64,000 nucleotides of DNA from Chryseosolibacter sp964532595 (GCA_964532595.1 CAZHIQ010000001.1:248001-312000); one strand, 5' to 3'; shown: positions 18,558 through 28,675, counted from the stretch's first letter. Translations and numbers: made by a program. Notes: a model not told the origin generated them from the letters alone.

Positions 18558-19490
18558 TTACTGGCCGGAAGTAGCGCCCGGCTCCTGAGTCAACTCATGA
18601 AAGATCCGTTCCAGTGAGTTGTCTTCCTGTCGCAATCCAATCAGCGAGAGGTTGTGATCAGCCGCGTGTCGAAAGATGGCTGGACGGATATCGACTCCTC
18701 GGGTAACCGAGAGTCTGTACCGCCCCTCTCCCAGCGATTCGATTGCCGTGATGCCTGGCAACGCTGTAAGGGAGTCGACGTCAACCGCCGCGTCGAACTC
18801 GACGATAACGGCGTCGTGACCTTTATCGCGCATTAGGTTGTCCAGACGATCATTGGCTACAATCGAACCGCGATTGATGACGACCACCCGTTCGCACAAG
18901 GCCTCGACCTCCTGCATGATGTGAGTCGAAAAAATTACCGTCTTGTCTTTGCTGATATCGCGGATAAGCTTCCTGATTTCCAGCAGTTGGTTTGGATCCA
19001 GCCCCGATGTCGGTTCGTCGAGAATGAGTACCTGCGGGTCGTGGATCAGCGCCTGAGCCAGTCCGACCCTTTGGCGGTATCCCTTTGAAAGCGTGCCTAT
19101 TTTTTTGTTCTGTTCACGCGACAAGCCGCAAAGTTCAACCATCTCCGCAACCCTGCTCCGGAGGTACCCGCCGCGCAGCCCGTACAAGCTACCGGCAAAA
19201 GCCAGATACTCGTGGACATACAAATCCAGATACAAGGGATTGTGTTCGGGAAGATAACCTGTTATTCGCTTGACATCCATGGGGTTGACCGCAACGTCGT
19301 AGCCCCCGACCGTTATCCTTCCCGAGGAAGGGGGTAGATAGCCCGTCGCGATTTTGAGCGTCGTCGACTTCCCTGCGCCATTCGGCCCCAGGAAGCCGAC
19401 GATCTGGCCTTCTTCTACGCTGAACGAAATATCATTCACCGCGCGCTGCTGACCGAACACCTTGACCAGATTCTCGATTACGATTCCCAT
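18558..19490 (-). CDS. gldA: Gliding-motility ABC transporter ATPase GldA
   Basis: The 310-residue ATPase has Walker A GPNGAGKST (35-43), the signature LSKGYRQR (134-141), Walker B VLILDEP (154-160) and the switch histidine in IFSTHIMQEVE. GKSTTLKIATGYLPPSSG and ITGYLPEHNPLYLDLYVHEYL are typical of GldA. A C-terminal extension of about 90 residues, DUF4162-like, follows the ATPase fold. It should energise the GldF-GldG complex, whose genes lie 700 bp away beyond the CBS gene. A partial promoter (TAGTTTTG on the minus strand, 19495-19502) overlaps the start region. Confidence 0.93.
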   Translation of the reverse strand: MGIVIENLVKVFGQQRAVNDISFSVEEGQIVGFLGPNGAGKSTTLKIATGYLPPSSGRITVGGYDVAVNPMDVKRITGYLPEHNPLYLDLYVHEYLAFAGSLYGLRGGYLRSRVAEMVELCGLSREQNKKIGTLSKGYRQRVGLAQALIHDPQVLILDEPTSGLDPNQLLEIRKLIRDISKDKTVIFSTHIMQEVEALCERVVVINRGSIVANDRLDNLMRDKGHDAVIVEFDAAVDVDSLTALPGITAIESLGEGRYRLSVTRGVDIRPAIFRHAADHNLSLIGLRQEDNSLERIFHELTQEPGATSGQ

Positions 19491-19645
19491 AACGCAAAAC
19501 TAATAAAACCGGGCTTTCCAGCACCTGGTGGCAGAACACGATTCGGTCCTCACACGCAGGTAGTTACCTGTCGGCACTCAACTCCATTAATTGATGTTCG
19601 TTGAATAGATCGAATACTTTTTAGAAATTTGAGAAAATTCTTGTT

Positions 19646-21076
19646 ATGCAAATCCGTCTCCTCACACTACTATTTACGTTTGTCTGTTTTGGTGTCTCTG
19701 CCCAGACCGGATATAACATACGCCTGAAGGTTGACGGGCTGAAAGACACCACCGCTTACCTCGGCTATTATTACGGCGAAAGCACATTCGTCAAAGATAC
19801 GGCCCGCGTTAACCATAACGGTGAGTTCGCGTTCGATGGCAAGCAAGCACTCCCCCATGGCGTCTACTTTCTGGTGTTGAACAAAACACGTGTATTCGAG
19901 TTCGTGATCAGCGATAACCAGCACTTTACGCTTGCGACCAACACGACTGATTACGTCAGAAACATGCGCGTCTCGGGCGACATTGACAACAAACTGTTTT
20001 TTGAAAACATGATGTTCAATATGGAACGGCACAAGGAAGCCGAACCATTCATCAAAGTACTTCAGGACAGTGCAGCAAGCGAAAGTGCCAGGGAGGAGGC
20101 GCGTGCGGCCTTCACTAAAGTCAACGATAAGGTTATTGCGTATCAGGATAAGATCATCGCAGAGCATCCCAAGACCCTCACCGCCCGGATCTTTCTCGCC
20201 AACCGGCCTGTTCAGATCCCCGAACCGCCGGTACTTGCCGATGGTAGCATCGACTCTACGTTTCAGCTGCGCTGGTATCGTGAACATTACTTCGACCATT
20301 TTGATCTGGCCGATGACGCACTTATCCGCCTTCCTCGTCCCCTCTATCAGGAAAAACTCAACGAATATCTCGACAAGTTGTACGCACCGCAGGCCGACAC
20401 CCTGAAGAGGGCCCTGACGAAAATTATTAACAAGGCGCAGAAAAACCCCGAGACCTACAAATATGCCGTGTGGTGCTCGGTTTTGAAGTTCCAGAATCCG
20501 GAAATCATGTGACTGGACGCGGTCTACGTCCATCTCTTCGACACATATTTCAAAACGGGCGAAATGGACTTCTGGGCCAACGCATCGATGAAAAAGAATT
20601 TAAAAGACCACGCCGATCGTCTCCGGAAAAGCCTGATTGGTGCAACCGGTGCAGATCTGATCATGCAGGACCAGAATTTCCAGCCGCGAGCCCTCTATGA
20701 CCTCAAGAACAAATACACGGTTCTCTATTTCTTCGATCCGGATTGCGGCTCCTGCAAGAAGGAAACCCCCAAGCTCGTTCAGTTCTACAACAACACAAAG
20801 TTCGACGTAGGCGTTTACGCCGTTAGCGCCGACACGAGCATGGCGAAAATGCGCAACTACATCAAGGAGATGAACATGAAGTTCACCACGGTTAATGGTC
20901 CCCGCACCTACGTCGGCCCCTACCAGGATCTCTACGATGCCAACAGCACGCCCACATTGTATGTTCTGGATCGCCGGAAGAAGATCATCGGCAAGAAAAT
21001 CCCGGCCGAGAAGCTGGAAGAGTTCCTGACGCAGCACGAGCGCATCGAGCAGCTTCGAAGCGCAGGCAAGCTTTAG
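19646..21076 (+). pseudogene. TlpA-like thioredoxin-domain protein (DUF4369-DUF5106-redoxin) interrupted by an in-frame TGA
   Basis: One reading frame spans the region except for TGA at 20510-20512 (codon 289 of 477). The first half has a signal peptide (cleavage near SAQT), a DUF4369-like domain and a helical DUF5106-like region. The second half continues in the same frame with LDAVYVHLFDTYF, then a thioredoxin fold with active site CGSC in FDPDCGSCKKETP and cis-proline NSTPTLYVLD. Such proteins are periplasmic thiol oxidoreductases. The TGA lies between M and LDAVYVHL, where relatives as I recall have glycine (GGA to TGA is one change). The downstream half might start alone at ATG 20564 but would lack export. 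A sequencing error is possible. Confidence 0.8.
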
Positions 21077-21226
21077 CGGCAAGACCTGATTCTGATCGCC
21101 AGGTGGCTGGTTTAACGGACTGACACCTAAGTCCCTGCAATTTTTCCGGGATTTTTTCTGCCTTGAATGCAACTATTCCTGCATTTGGGAGTATCTATTG
21201 GAAACAAAGCTACCTGACGATCCAAT

Positions 21227-21700
21227 ATGACCTTCCTGACAAAGATCCTAGGCAAGAGCAAACCCCGGTTAAAAGCCCGCTGCCCCATTACAAGGGAGCA
21301 GATTGAGAAGGGCTTCGGCTACCTGCTCACCACCGCTCAAGTGGTTACGTCCCGCCGGTATTGGGACTTGATCATGACTGAGCCCGAGACGCTATCGTAT
21401 TCCGTCGCTCACTTCCGAAACGAAACGAGCGGAACCCACATGCGCAACTTGATTTTCGAGAAACACAGCAGTGTGGAAACACCCTGGATGATTTCAGATT
21501 CCTGCATCAATCTTTTCGACGAAGTTGACCGGACACTCGCCCGGGAACACGCGCAGCAATGGTGGGAGTCGGACGGGAAATTTGCGCCTGAGAATTCCGG
21601 TTCAGCCCTGGAAGTGCTCCCGCCTGAATCATATCAACTGGTAAAGGATTACGCCGTGCTAGAGGCGGGAAGGGAACGAATTGAGGTTGAACAGTGGTAA
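21227..21700 (+). CDS. Hypothetical cytoplasmic protein
   Basis: I do not recognise a family. The 157-residue product has no signal peptide or membrane helix, is mixed alpha/beta in composition and contains several tryptophans near the C-terminus. RCPITREQIEKGFGYLLTT near the N-terminus hints at a CxxC-less zinc-ribbon-like start, but only single cysteines are present. It ends 3 bp before the convergent polyprenyl synthase gene. An ATG start with normal codon use and no overlapping better frame support it as real. Confidence 0.6.
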   Translation: MTFLTKILGKSKPRLKARCPITREQIEKGFGYLLTTAQVVTSRRYWDLIMTEPETLSYSVAHFRNETSGTHMRNLIFEKHSSVETPWMISDSCINLFDEVDRTLAREHAQQWWESDGKFAPENSGSALEVLPPESYQLVKDYAVLEAGRERIEVEQW

Positions 21701-21703
21701 AGG

Positions 21704-22678
21704 CTAGTTCTTGCGATCAATCGTGAATTGTACCAGATCCTTCAGCGACGTTCGGTACGGTGAGTCGGGGAACGCCTCGAGTATTGCCAGCGCTTCCCGA
21801 TGAAACGCATTCATTTTTTCGATGGCATACTCAATTCCGCCGGAAGCTTTGACAAAGGCGATCACCTCCTTGACCTTGCGTAGATTTTCGCTATCGTTTC
21901 GAACGATGGATATGATACGCCGGCGTTCCAGCCATCCCGCCTGTGACAGCGCATAGATCAAAGGCAAAGTCATCTTCTTCTCCCGTATGTCGATGCCTAC
22001 AGGCTTCCCGATCTCCGAGTCGCCATAGTCAAATAGGTCGTCTTTAATTTGAAATGCCATTCCGATCTTCTCCCCGAACTGGCGCATTTTATCAACGACA
22101 TCATCGCTGGCTCCCGACGAACAGGCCCCCACTGCACAGCAGGAGGCGATGAGCGAAGCAGTCTTTTGTCGGATGATTTCGTAATAGACCTCCTCGTCAA
22201 TGTCCAGACGCCGCGACTTCTCCATTTGCAGCAACTCCCCCTCGCTCATTTCCTTCACGGCGTTACTGACAATCTTCAGCAACTTGAAATCATCATTCTC
22301 TACCGACAGGATCAGACCGCGAGCAAGGAGAAAATCGCCGACGAGTACTGCTATCTTGTTTTTCCAGAGCGCGTTAACGGAGAAAAAACCGCGGCGGTAG
22401 TTTGCCTCGTCAACGACATCGTCATGGACTAATGTGGCGGTGTGAAGTAATTCAATCAGTGATGCTCCGCGAAAGGTGGAGTCGTTGATTGTTCCGCAAG
22501 TACCTGCGCTGAGAAAAACAAACATGGGACGCATCTGCTTTCCTTTTCGCTTGACAATGTAGTTCATGATTTTGTCAAGCAGCAGAACGCGCGTCTTCAT
22601 CGAGGCCCGGAACCGGGGCTCGAACTCCTGCATTTCTTTCGCAATCGGCGCCTTAATATCGTCCAGACGTAGGGGCAT
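21704..22678 (-). CDS. Trans-polyprenyl diphosphate synthase
   Basis: The 324-residue enzyme has both aspartate-rich motifs of the family, DDVVD (first, in HTATLVHDDVVDEA) and DDLFD (second, in AFQIKDDLFDYGDSEIGKP), plus KGKQMRP for isopentenyl diphosphate binding. It would elongate farnesyl diphosphate with isopentenyl units to the side chain of menaquinone, typical of octaprenyl/heptaprenyl synthases. The ATG at 22678 was preferred over an upstream TTG. It is a single gene with no ispA or menA next to it, so chain length is not determined. Confidence 0.93.
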   Translation of the reverse strand: MPLRLDDIKAPIAKEMQEFEPRFRASMKTRVLLLDKIMNYIVKRKGKQMRPMFVFLSAGTCGTINDSTFRGASLIELLHTATLVHDDVVDEANYRRGFFSVNALWKNKIAVLVGDFLLARGLILSVENDDFKLLKIVSNAVKEMSEGELLQMEKSRRLDIDEEVYYEIIRQKTASLIASCCAVGACSSGASDDVVDKMRQFGEKIGMAFQIKDDLFDYGDSEIGKPVGIDIREKKMTLPLIYALSQAGWLERRRIISIVRNDSENLRKVKEVIAFVKASGGIEYAIEKMNAFHREALAILEAFPDSPYRTSLKDLVQFTIDRKN

Positions 22679-22759
22679 GAATCGCAATTATACGCAACGT
22701 TTTTTAAGTTCGTGTCCGTTTACCGACATTTTCCTGCCCCCTGTCAAATGCTTCGCCCC

Positions 22760-24070
22760 TCATCTTTCCTCCTCCGGCTCAACATACCGGTCGAACACAT
22801 CTACCAGGATAATCTGGTTTTTGATTCTCTTCAAAACGGTAAATACGTAATCGTTGTGCTCTATACTTTCACCTACGTTGGGTATACGACCAACGATCTC
22901 TATGAGCATCCCCGCCAGGGTAACATACGATTCATCCTCAGGAAGGGGACGGGGAAGTTGTTCATTAAGTTGCACGAGTGGCGCTGATCCCTGTATGCGA
23001 TACTTACGATCATCCAGGCGTTCGACGAGTGGTGTTTCGGAATCATACTCATCCTGGATCTCACCTACGAGTTCCTCGAGGATATCCTCCATAGTGATCA
23101 CACCCTCCGTTCCGCCAAACTCATCGACTACGATCGCAAACTGAACATGCTGCTTCTGAAAGTCGCGCATGATGTCGATAAGCTTTTTGTTCGAGGATAT
23201 ATAGTGCGCCGGACGAATAATCGATGATATTTCGAAGGGCTTGCCTGCGTTTAGTTTTAACAGCAGGTCCTTGGTAAAGATAATACCGGCGATATGATCA
23301 ATGGTTTCTTCGTAAACGGGGACACGCGAATAGCCATTCTCGAGGATACGGTCGATAATGGTTTCTACCGGGTCGCTTTTGTCGACTGCGAAAACGTTGG
23401 TACGCGGCACCATTGCCTGACGTGCACTTCGCTCGGCAAAATCGAAGGCATTCCGGATTATCTCATACTTACCCGCCTCAATCATTCCACTCTTCTTTCC
23501 CTGTTCCACCATGAGCCGCAATTCCTCGGGTGAGTGAACCTCAGCTTCCTTGAGGGGCGTGATACCGATGAGACGAAGAATCCAATTGGCAAAGCCATTC
23601 AACACCCAGATAAAGGGTTTAAAAACCCAAAAGAAAACATTCAATGGAACGGCGAGCCATAGGGTCGTGGGTTCGGGACGCTGTATCGCGATGGATTTTG
23701 GAGCCAGCTCTCCGAAGACGATGTGCAGAACAGTGATGACCGCGAAAGCTATCGGAAGCGCTACTTGATTAGCTGTTTCCGGAGCGAGCTCCACGTTGAG
23801 TCCCTCAAACAAACGAAGTACGAGCTGGGCCACGACATCCTCCCCTATCCAGCCCAAACCCAGACTGGCAATGGTGATACCAAGTTGTGTTGCAGAGAGG
23901 TATGCGTCGAGGTGGACGATAATATGCTGTGACAATTTCGCTGTCGGGTGTCCTTCGCGTGCGCGGATGTCGATCTGCGACCCGCGTACCTTGACAATGG
24001 CAAACTCCGCCGCCACAAAAAAGCCATTGAGGAAGACCAGAAAAAGGGTAAGGAGAATATCGACAATCAT
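22760..24070 (-). CDS. CNNM/CorC-family membrane protein (DUF21-CBS-CorC_HlyC)
   Basis: The 436-residue protein has an N-terminal CNNM transmembrane domain (DUF21) with four helices to about residue 190, beginning FLVFLNGFFVAAEFAIVKVR, then a CBS pair (about 205-330; RVPVYEETIDHIAGIIFTKDLL is the first) and a C-terminal CorC_HlyC domain. Relatives are linked to magnesium or sodium export and often mis-annotated as hemolysins. The motif GGTEGVITMEDILEELVGEI at the CBS end is diagnostic. It is a lone gene; the next gene on the strand starts 47 bp upstream. Confidence 0.92.
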   Translation of the reverse strand: MIVDILLTLFLVFLNGFFVAAEFAIVKVRGSQIDIRAREGHPTAKLSQHIIVHLDAYLSATQLGITIASLGLGWIGEDVVAQLVLRLFEGLNVELAPETANQVALPIAFAVITVLHIVFGELAPKSIAIQRPEPTTLWLAVPLNVFFWVFKPFIWVLNGFANWILRLIGITPLKEAEVHSPEELRLMVEQGKKSGMIEAGKYEIIRNAFDFAERSARQAMVPRTNVFAVDKSDPVETIIDRILENGYSRVPVYEETIDHIAGIIFTKDLLLKLNAGKPFEISSIIRPAHYISSNKKLIDIMRDFQKQHVQFAIVVDEFGGTEGVITMEDILEELVGEIQDEYDSETPLVERLDDRKYRIQGSAPLVQLNEQLPRPLPEDESYVTLAGMLIEIVGRIPNVGESIEHNDYVFTVLKRIKNQIILVDVFDRYVEPEEER

Positions 24071-24117
24071 AACAGTCGGATGCCGGCCATAAAACGAAAG
24101 TTCAGGAAATCAATGAA

Positions 24118-24882
24118 TTACAACTTATCCTGAAGCGCTTCGATCTTCGACGCTGCGGCGGAATTGCCAAGCGAATGCGCTTTGCGGTAGAGTTCAAGTG
24201 CCTGTTGGAGAGTTTCTTTGCGCTTACGTGGCGCCAGCCGTGTCCTCTGCGCGGCAAGTTCGATGGCCTCAGCACGGGCAAAGTAAGCGTCGGCCTCGCT
24301 CACCTTTGCCTGGATAAGCAGTTCCTGGACGCGCGCTTCGATAAGGGCGAGTTCCTGATTCTTGGACTCTATCTGCAATTGCTTATCAGCAATTTCGGCG
24401 TCCTGAAGATTTATGGTTATCGTCAGGTTTTCATTTTCGTGTCTGTATTTCTCCACCTGTTCCTCGAGGAAGGCAATTGCTTTCGTTTTGTTCGACAGTT
24501 CAGCCTTGAGTTGAGCTACCGTTTTTGAAAGGCTCTTTGCCCAGGCGTTGGAGCTGTTGAGCGATCGTTCGAGGTTTTCTATTTTCTCTTCAGTACGCGC
24601 GACATAGCTATTCAGCTCTTTCAGCCGGCCGCTGTAGTCGTCGTAAGCTGTTCCTTCCACTAAATTGACCCGTAGCAGGCGTCTGGTCTCGTCAATGGAG
24701 TCGAGAAGAATCCCTACCTCGGCAAGCGTTTGTGACGTCTGATAACTCTGTTCCAGTGCCGTCTCAAGAGAATCGATCCGCGTCTGAAGCACTTCGGTTT
24801 GGCGGTTCCCGCAAGACAGGAAGAAGCTGCTGAAGCCGATGACAACCAGCAACCTCAAAGCCAATATGGGGTGTGTTTTCAT
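24118..24882 (-). CDS. Coiled-coil lipoprotein of unknown function
   Basis: The 254-residue product begins with a lipoprotein signal (VVIGFSSFFLSCGN; Cys is the lipidation site) and then is almost wholly helical. Heptad-like patterns run from about residue 35 to 190, and the last 60 residues resemble a single Sel1/TPR-like repeat pair (ALELYRKAHSLGNSAAASKIEAL). The start at ATG 24882 leaves a proper lipoprotein signal; the earlier frame opening adds eleven residues without one. Likely an envelope-structure or scaffolding protein; no specific function is supported. Confidence 0.72.
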   Translation of the reverse strand: MKTHPILALRLLVVIGFSSFFLSCGNRQTEVLQTRIDSLETALEQSYQTSQTLAEVGILLDSIDETRRLLRVNLVEGTAYDDYSGRLKELNSYVARTEEKIENLERSLNSSNAWAKSLSKTVAQLKAELSNKTKAIAFLEEQVEKYRHENENLTITINLQDAEIADKQLQIESKNQELALIEARVQELLIQAKVSEADAYFARAEAIELAAQRTRLAPRKRKETLQQALELYRKAHSLGNSAAASKIEALQDKL

Positions 24883-24984
24883 TTTGGACAAAAATACAAA
24901 ATTCCGGTCGCTCAACGTCGATCGGGACTGAATTATCCAAACATCTCAAAGAAGTCGTCCGGGCCAATATTCCGGACAATTCTC

Positions 24985-25014
24985 TTTGACAATGGGTAAA
25001 GCCCGCTAAATTTG
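24985..25014 (+). promoter_or_regulatory. Bacteroidota-type promoter of kup
   Basis: TTTG at 24985-24988 and TAAATTTG at 25007-25014 are 18 bp apart and match the -33/-7 consensus well. The transcript would have a leader of about 150 nt before the kup ATG; I looked for the c-di-AMP riboswitch often found ahead of potassium genes and did not find a convincing match. Confidence 0.65.
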
Positions 25015-25170
25015 CCTGTGCACAGCGCCGCAAAAATCAAGACCCGATGCCCTCACGTAAGCAGATAAACAGGTCAGGCAATTCCCCGCAGGCTACCGGT
25101 TGGCAAATAGCTCTACCGTCAGTAAACACCCTACGCCTGCACGCCACAATCAGGCTCCGCACCTCGCGAC

Positions 25171-27132
25171 ATGTCTACCCAAAATAACAAGACAAAACAA
25201 CTTTCGGCAGCCGGTCTGCTGATCGCCTTTGGAATCATCTACGGTGATATCGGAACGTCTCCGATCTACACGGTCCGCTTTATCATTGGCCCGCATGTCA
25301 TCACGGAAACGCTCGTGCTGGGAGGTCTGTCCTGTGTATTCTGGACACTGACGCTGATAACCACATTTAAGTACGTATACCTTGCGCTCAGTGCCGACAA
25401 CAAGGGGGAAGGCGGGATTTTTGCCTTGTACGCCCTGGTCCGCCGCTACAAATCCGGGTGGATGGTCTACCCAGCAATCATCGGATGTGCGACGCTGATT
25501 GCCGACGGATTTATAACACCCGCCATCAGCGTGACTTCGGCAGTCGAGGGGCTCCGGCTCATCGATCCAGCCATTACCACTGACACCATCATCACCATCG
25601 TTATTATCATCCTGGTAGTTATCTTCGTTTTTCAGCAGTTCGGCTCCGGGGTTATCGGCACCACGTTTGGTCCGGTAATGGTGTTATGGTTCACATTCAT
25701 TGGAGCACTTGGCTTCCTTCAACTCGTTAAACAACCCGATGTGCTGCGCGCCATCAATCCGATGTATGCAGCTGATCTTCTTTCAAACTATCCCGGGGGG
25801 TTCTGGATACTGGGGGCTGTATTTCTGTGTACCACGGGAGCGGAAGCGATGTATTCCGACCTGGGCCATGTAGGAAAACGCAACGTGCGAGTCGGGTGGA
25901 GTTTTGTAAAAGTCACTCTCCTGATGAGTTACTTTGGTCAGGGGGCATGGCTACTCCAGCACCAGGGTGAAGTACTCGGGACGAAGCAACCCTTCTTTGA
26001 AATTATGCCTCAGCATGAGGCTTTCCTCTTCTTCGGAGTCGGTCTGGCCACGCTGGCTACCACCATCGCCAGCCAGGCATTGATTTCAGGCACGTTCACG
26101 CTTGTCAACGAGGCCATGAAGCTAAAACTCTGGCCGGCAACACGGGTTCGCTACCCGACGCAGGTCAAAGGGCAAATCTATGTACCAGCGATCAACTGGA
26201 CGCTGCTGGCGGGTTGCATACTGGTTGTCTTCGTTTTCAGGGAGTCTTCCCGTATGGAGGGCGCTTATGGTCTGGCTATCGCGTTCGATATGTTGATGAC
26301 AAGCATCCTCCTGATCTACTACTTCTCGGCCTCCCGCAAGTCGACGGTACGCGCACTTTTGCTCGCCGTCTTGTTTTTCGCCATTGAAGGCGCGTTCCTC
26401 GTGTCGAACATGAACAAATTCCTCCATGGCGGCTGGTTCACCTTTACCATAGCCGGTTTATTCTTTGTCATGATGTACATTCATGTCCACGCGAGGAGGC
26501 TTCGGACGCGTCACACCGAATTTGTTGACCTCAAGCACTACGTCAGCATGATTCAGGATCTCCAGGCCGACAAGAGTATTCCCAAGGAAGCCACGAACCT
26601 CGTCTACCTGGCCATCGCTGACAGCAAGCGCTACATCGATTCTAACATCATCTACTCGATGTTCCGCAAACGGCCAAAACGCGCCGACGTATATTGGTTT
26701 GTTCACGTGGAAACTGTCGACGCACCCTTCACGAGCAAATACGTCGTCGACACAATCATTCCACGGAAATGCTTTTTTGTAACGATCCGTCTGGGCTTCA
26801 AAACTGACCACCGCGTCAACCTCATCTTTAATCGCATTATTCACGATATGGCTGACGCCGGCGAAATCGACGTGATCAGTCCTTATCCTTCGCTGCACAA
26901 ATACAGCATGATGGCAGATTTCAAATTTGTCATCCTTCACTCGTGGGCTTCAACGGATAGCGTAATTTCAAGCTTTGATCGCCTTGTCATTCAAGGATAT
27001 CGACTCATCAAGTCCATGGGACTTTCGACTGAAGAAATGTACGGAATCGAGGCCGCAAACCTCGAGGTCGAAAAGGTTCCTATACAAGTGGGGCCGCAAG
27101 CAAAGGTGTCGATTAAGCGCGAGAAAGAATAG
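25171..27132 (+). CDS. kup: Low-affinity potassium transporter, Kup family
   Basis: The 653-residue protein has about twelve membrane helices to residue 440 and a cytoplasmic C-terminal domain. GIIYGDIGTSPIYTVRF in the first helix region and ALVRRYKSG are Kup signatures; the family transports K+ with protons. Length matches E. coli Kup (about 620) with a slightly longer tail. An ATG start with the promoter above and a 9-bp gap to the glycosyltransferase gene suggest a two-gene transcript. Confidence 0.93.
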   Translation: MSTQNNKTKQLSAAGLLIAFGIIYGDIGTSPIYTVRFIIGPHVITETLVLGGLSCVFWTLTLITTFKYVYLALSADNKGEGGIFALYALVRRYKSGWMVYPAIIGCATLIADGFITPAISVTSAVEGLRLIDPAITTDTIITIVIIILVVIFVFQQFGSGVIGTTFGPVMVLWFTFIGALGFLQLVKQPDVLRAINPMYAADLLSNYPGGFWILGAVFLCTTGAEAMYSDLGHVGKRNVRVGWSFVKVTLLMSYFGQGAWLLQHQGEVLGTKQPFFEIMPQHEAFLFFGVGLATLATTIASQALISGTFTLVNEAMKLKLWPATRVRYPTQVKGQIYVPAINWTLLAGCILVVFVFRESSRMEGAYGLAIAFDMLMTSILLIYYFSASRKSTVRALLLAVLFFAIEGAFLVSNMNKFLHGGWFTFTIAGLFFVMMYIHVHARRLRTRHTEFVDLKHYVSMIQDLQADKSIPKEATNLVYLAIADSKRYIDSNIIYSMFRKRPKRADVYWFVHVETVDAPFTSKYVVDTIIPRKCFFVTIRLGFKTDHRVNLIFNRIIHDMADAGEIDVISPYPSLHKYSMMADFKFVILHSWASTDSVISSFDRLVIQGYRLIKSMGLSTEEMYGIEAANLEVEKVPIQVGPQAKVSIKREKE

Positions 27133-27141
27133 ATTCCATAC

Positions 27142-28671
27142 ATGCAGAAACGATCCATTACGCTTCTTCTGGGCCTCGTCGCCGTGAAGATAATCCTGCA
27201 GTATGTCCTTGTGCATCCTGTGTACGAGTTGCACCGCGATGAGTTCCTGCACCTCGATCAGGGCGATCACCTGGCCTGGGGATTCGTGTCCGTGCCACCG
27301 CTGACTTCATGGACTTCCTTGCTCATTCGTTGGCTGGGTAATGGTGAGTTCTGGGTGCGACTCTTTCCCGCCTTATACGGCGCTCTGACTCTGGTCGTCG
27401 TCTGGAAAACTATCGGGATCCTGGGTGGCCAGCTCTTTGCCCGCCTGGTTGGCGTCATCGCGGTCATGTTCTCCGCTATCTTCCGCCTGAACATGCTATA
27501 CCAACCCAATTCGTTCGATATCCTGGCGTGGACTTTCGTGTACTTTGCGGCAATCCGTCTGATTCAAACGAACGAATCAAAATGGATGTATGCTACAACG
27601 TTGGCACTGGCCTTCGGTTTCCTCAACAAGTATAGCATCGCCTTTCTTGCGACCGGTCTGATACTGGCCGTACTGCTTACTCCCCACCGTCAATTTCTCA
27701 CTACCCGCCGAATCGTTTTGCCCATTGTAGTCGCTGTGCTTGTCATTCTTCCCAACATAATCTGGCAATTGCGAAACGACTTACCAGTGATCTATCACAT
27801 GGAAGCTTTGGCGCGCACGCAACTTCATCGCCTGACGGCGATCGGCTTCCTGAAGGAGCAGCTCCTTTTCTTCGTCGGCTCCTTGTATGTTGTTGTCGCC
27901 GGCTTAATTGCCCTCGCGTACTGGGAACCTTTTCGTCCCTATCGCTTCGCACTATTTTCCTTTTTGATCACCCTGGTACTTTTCACACTGTTCAAAGCGA
28001 AAGGCTACTATGCCGTAGGGCTGTATCCTGTTGTGCTGGCCTTCGGAGCGGTATATCTCGATGCATGTACAAAGCAGGGATGGCGACGACACCTGCGTCC
28101 CGTTATTATGCTTCTCCCGATCATTATTTTCATTCCCCTGATCAAATTGATCTTCCCCATTCACACACCCGAACAGATACAGCAATATCGCGATGACCTC
28201 GAACGCATCGGAGTTCTTACGTGGGAAGACGGTAGCACGAACGCGCTTCCTCAGGACTACGCCGACATGCTCGGCTGGCGGGAGATGGCATCGCTCGCCG
28301 ACCACGCCATCGCACAAGCGGGCGATGCCGATCACACGCTGGTTATGTGTGACAATTACGGGCAGGCCGGAGCTGTAAATCACTATTCAAATCACCGCGG
28401 GATCGCCTATACGATGAATGCTGATTATATTCATTGGATCCCCAACGATCGAAACACGCGCCATATCGTATTGGTCCAGGAACCTTCCCAAAAAGAGCTC
28501 CCGGAGATAATTCAGGAAGACGCTTTTGAAAACATTATGTTTGTAGGCGAAGTGACCAATCCCTTCGCGCGCGAGAAAGGCGCGAACGTCTGGCTTCTTC
28601 AGAACGCCCGCATCGACATCGACTCCGTCATTCAGGTAATACGCGCGCACGAACTATCCCTGTTTAAATAG
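27142..28671 (+). CDS. Family-39 (PMT/ArnT-like) membrane glycosyltransferase
   Basis: The 509-residue protein has about ten membrane helices and the catalytic-loop acidic motif HRDEFLHLDQGDHLAWGF in its first extracytoplasmic loop, as in ArnT/PMT-type enzymes that transfer sugars from polyprenyl phosphate. Following VPPLTSW matches the family. The last 150 residues form a soluble extracytoplasmic domain. The acceptor (lipid A, protein or glycan) cannot be inferred. It lies 9 bp after kup, likely cotranscribed but probably unrelated in function, and converges with the adaptor gene (4-bp gap). Confidence 0.86.
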   Translation: MQKRSITLLLGLVAVKIILQYVLVHPVYELHRDEFLHLDQGDHLAWGFVSVPPLTSWTSLLIRWLGNGEFWVRLFPALYGALTLVVVWKTIGILGGQLFARLVGVIAVMFSAIFRLNMLYQPNSFDILAWTFVYFAAIRLIQTNESKWMYATTLALAFGFLNKYSIAFLATGLILAVLLTPHRQFLTTRRIVLPIVVAVLVILPNIIWQLRNDLPVIYHMEALARTQLHRLTAIGFLKEQLLFFVGSLYVVVAGLIALAYWEPFRPYRFALFSFLITLVLFTLFKAKGYYAVGLYPVVLAFGAVYLDACTKQGWRRHLRPVIMLLPIIIFIPLIKLIFPIHTPEQIQQYRDDLERIGVLTWEDGSTNALPQDYADMLGWREMASLADHAIAQAGDADHTLVMCDNYGQAGAVNHYSNHRGIAYTMNADYIHWIPNDRNTRHIVLVQEPSQKELPEIIQEDAFENIMFVGEVTNPFAREKGANVWLLQNARIDIDSVIQVIRAHELSLFK

Positions 28672-28675
28672 CCCG

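Noticed and set aside
20510..20512. Selenocysteine or other recoding of the TGA
   Set aside because: The site is far from the CGSC active centre, no SECIS-like stem was evident just after it, and a glycine codon one base away explains it.
25015..25170. c-di-AMP riboswitch in the kup leader
   Set aside because: The conserved ydaO-type elements were not found by eye.
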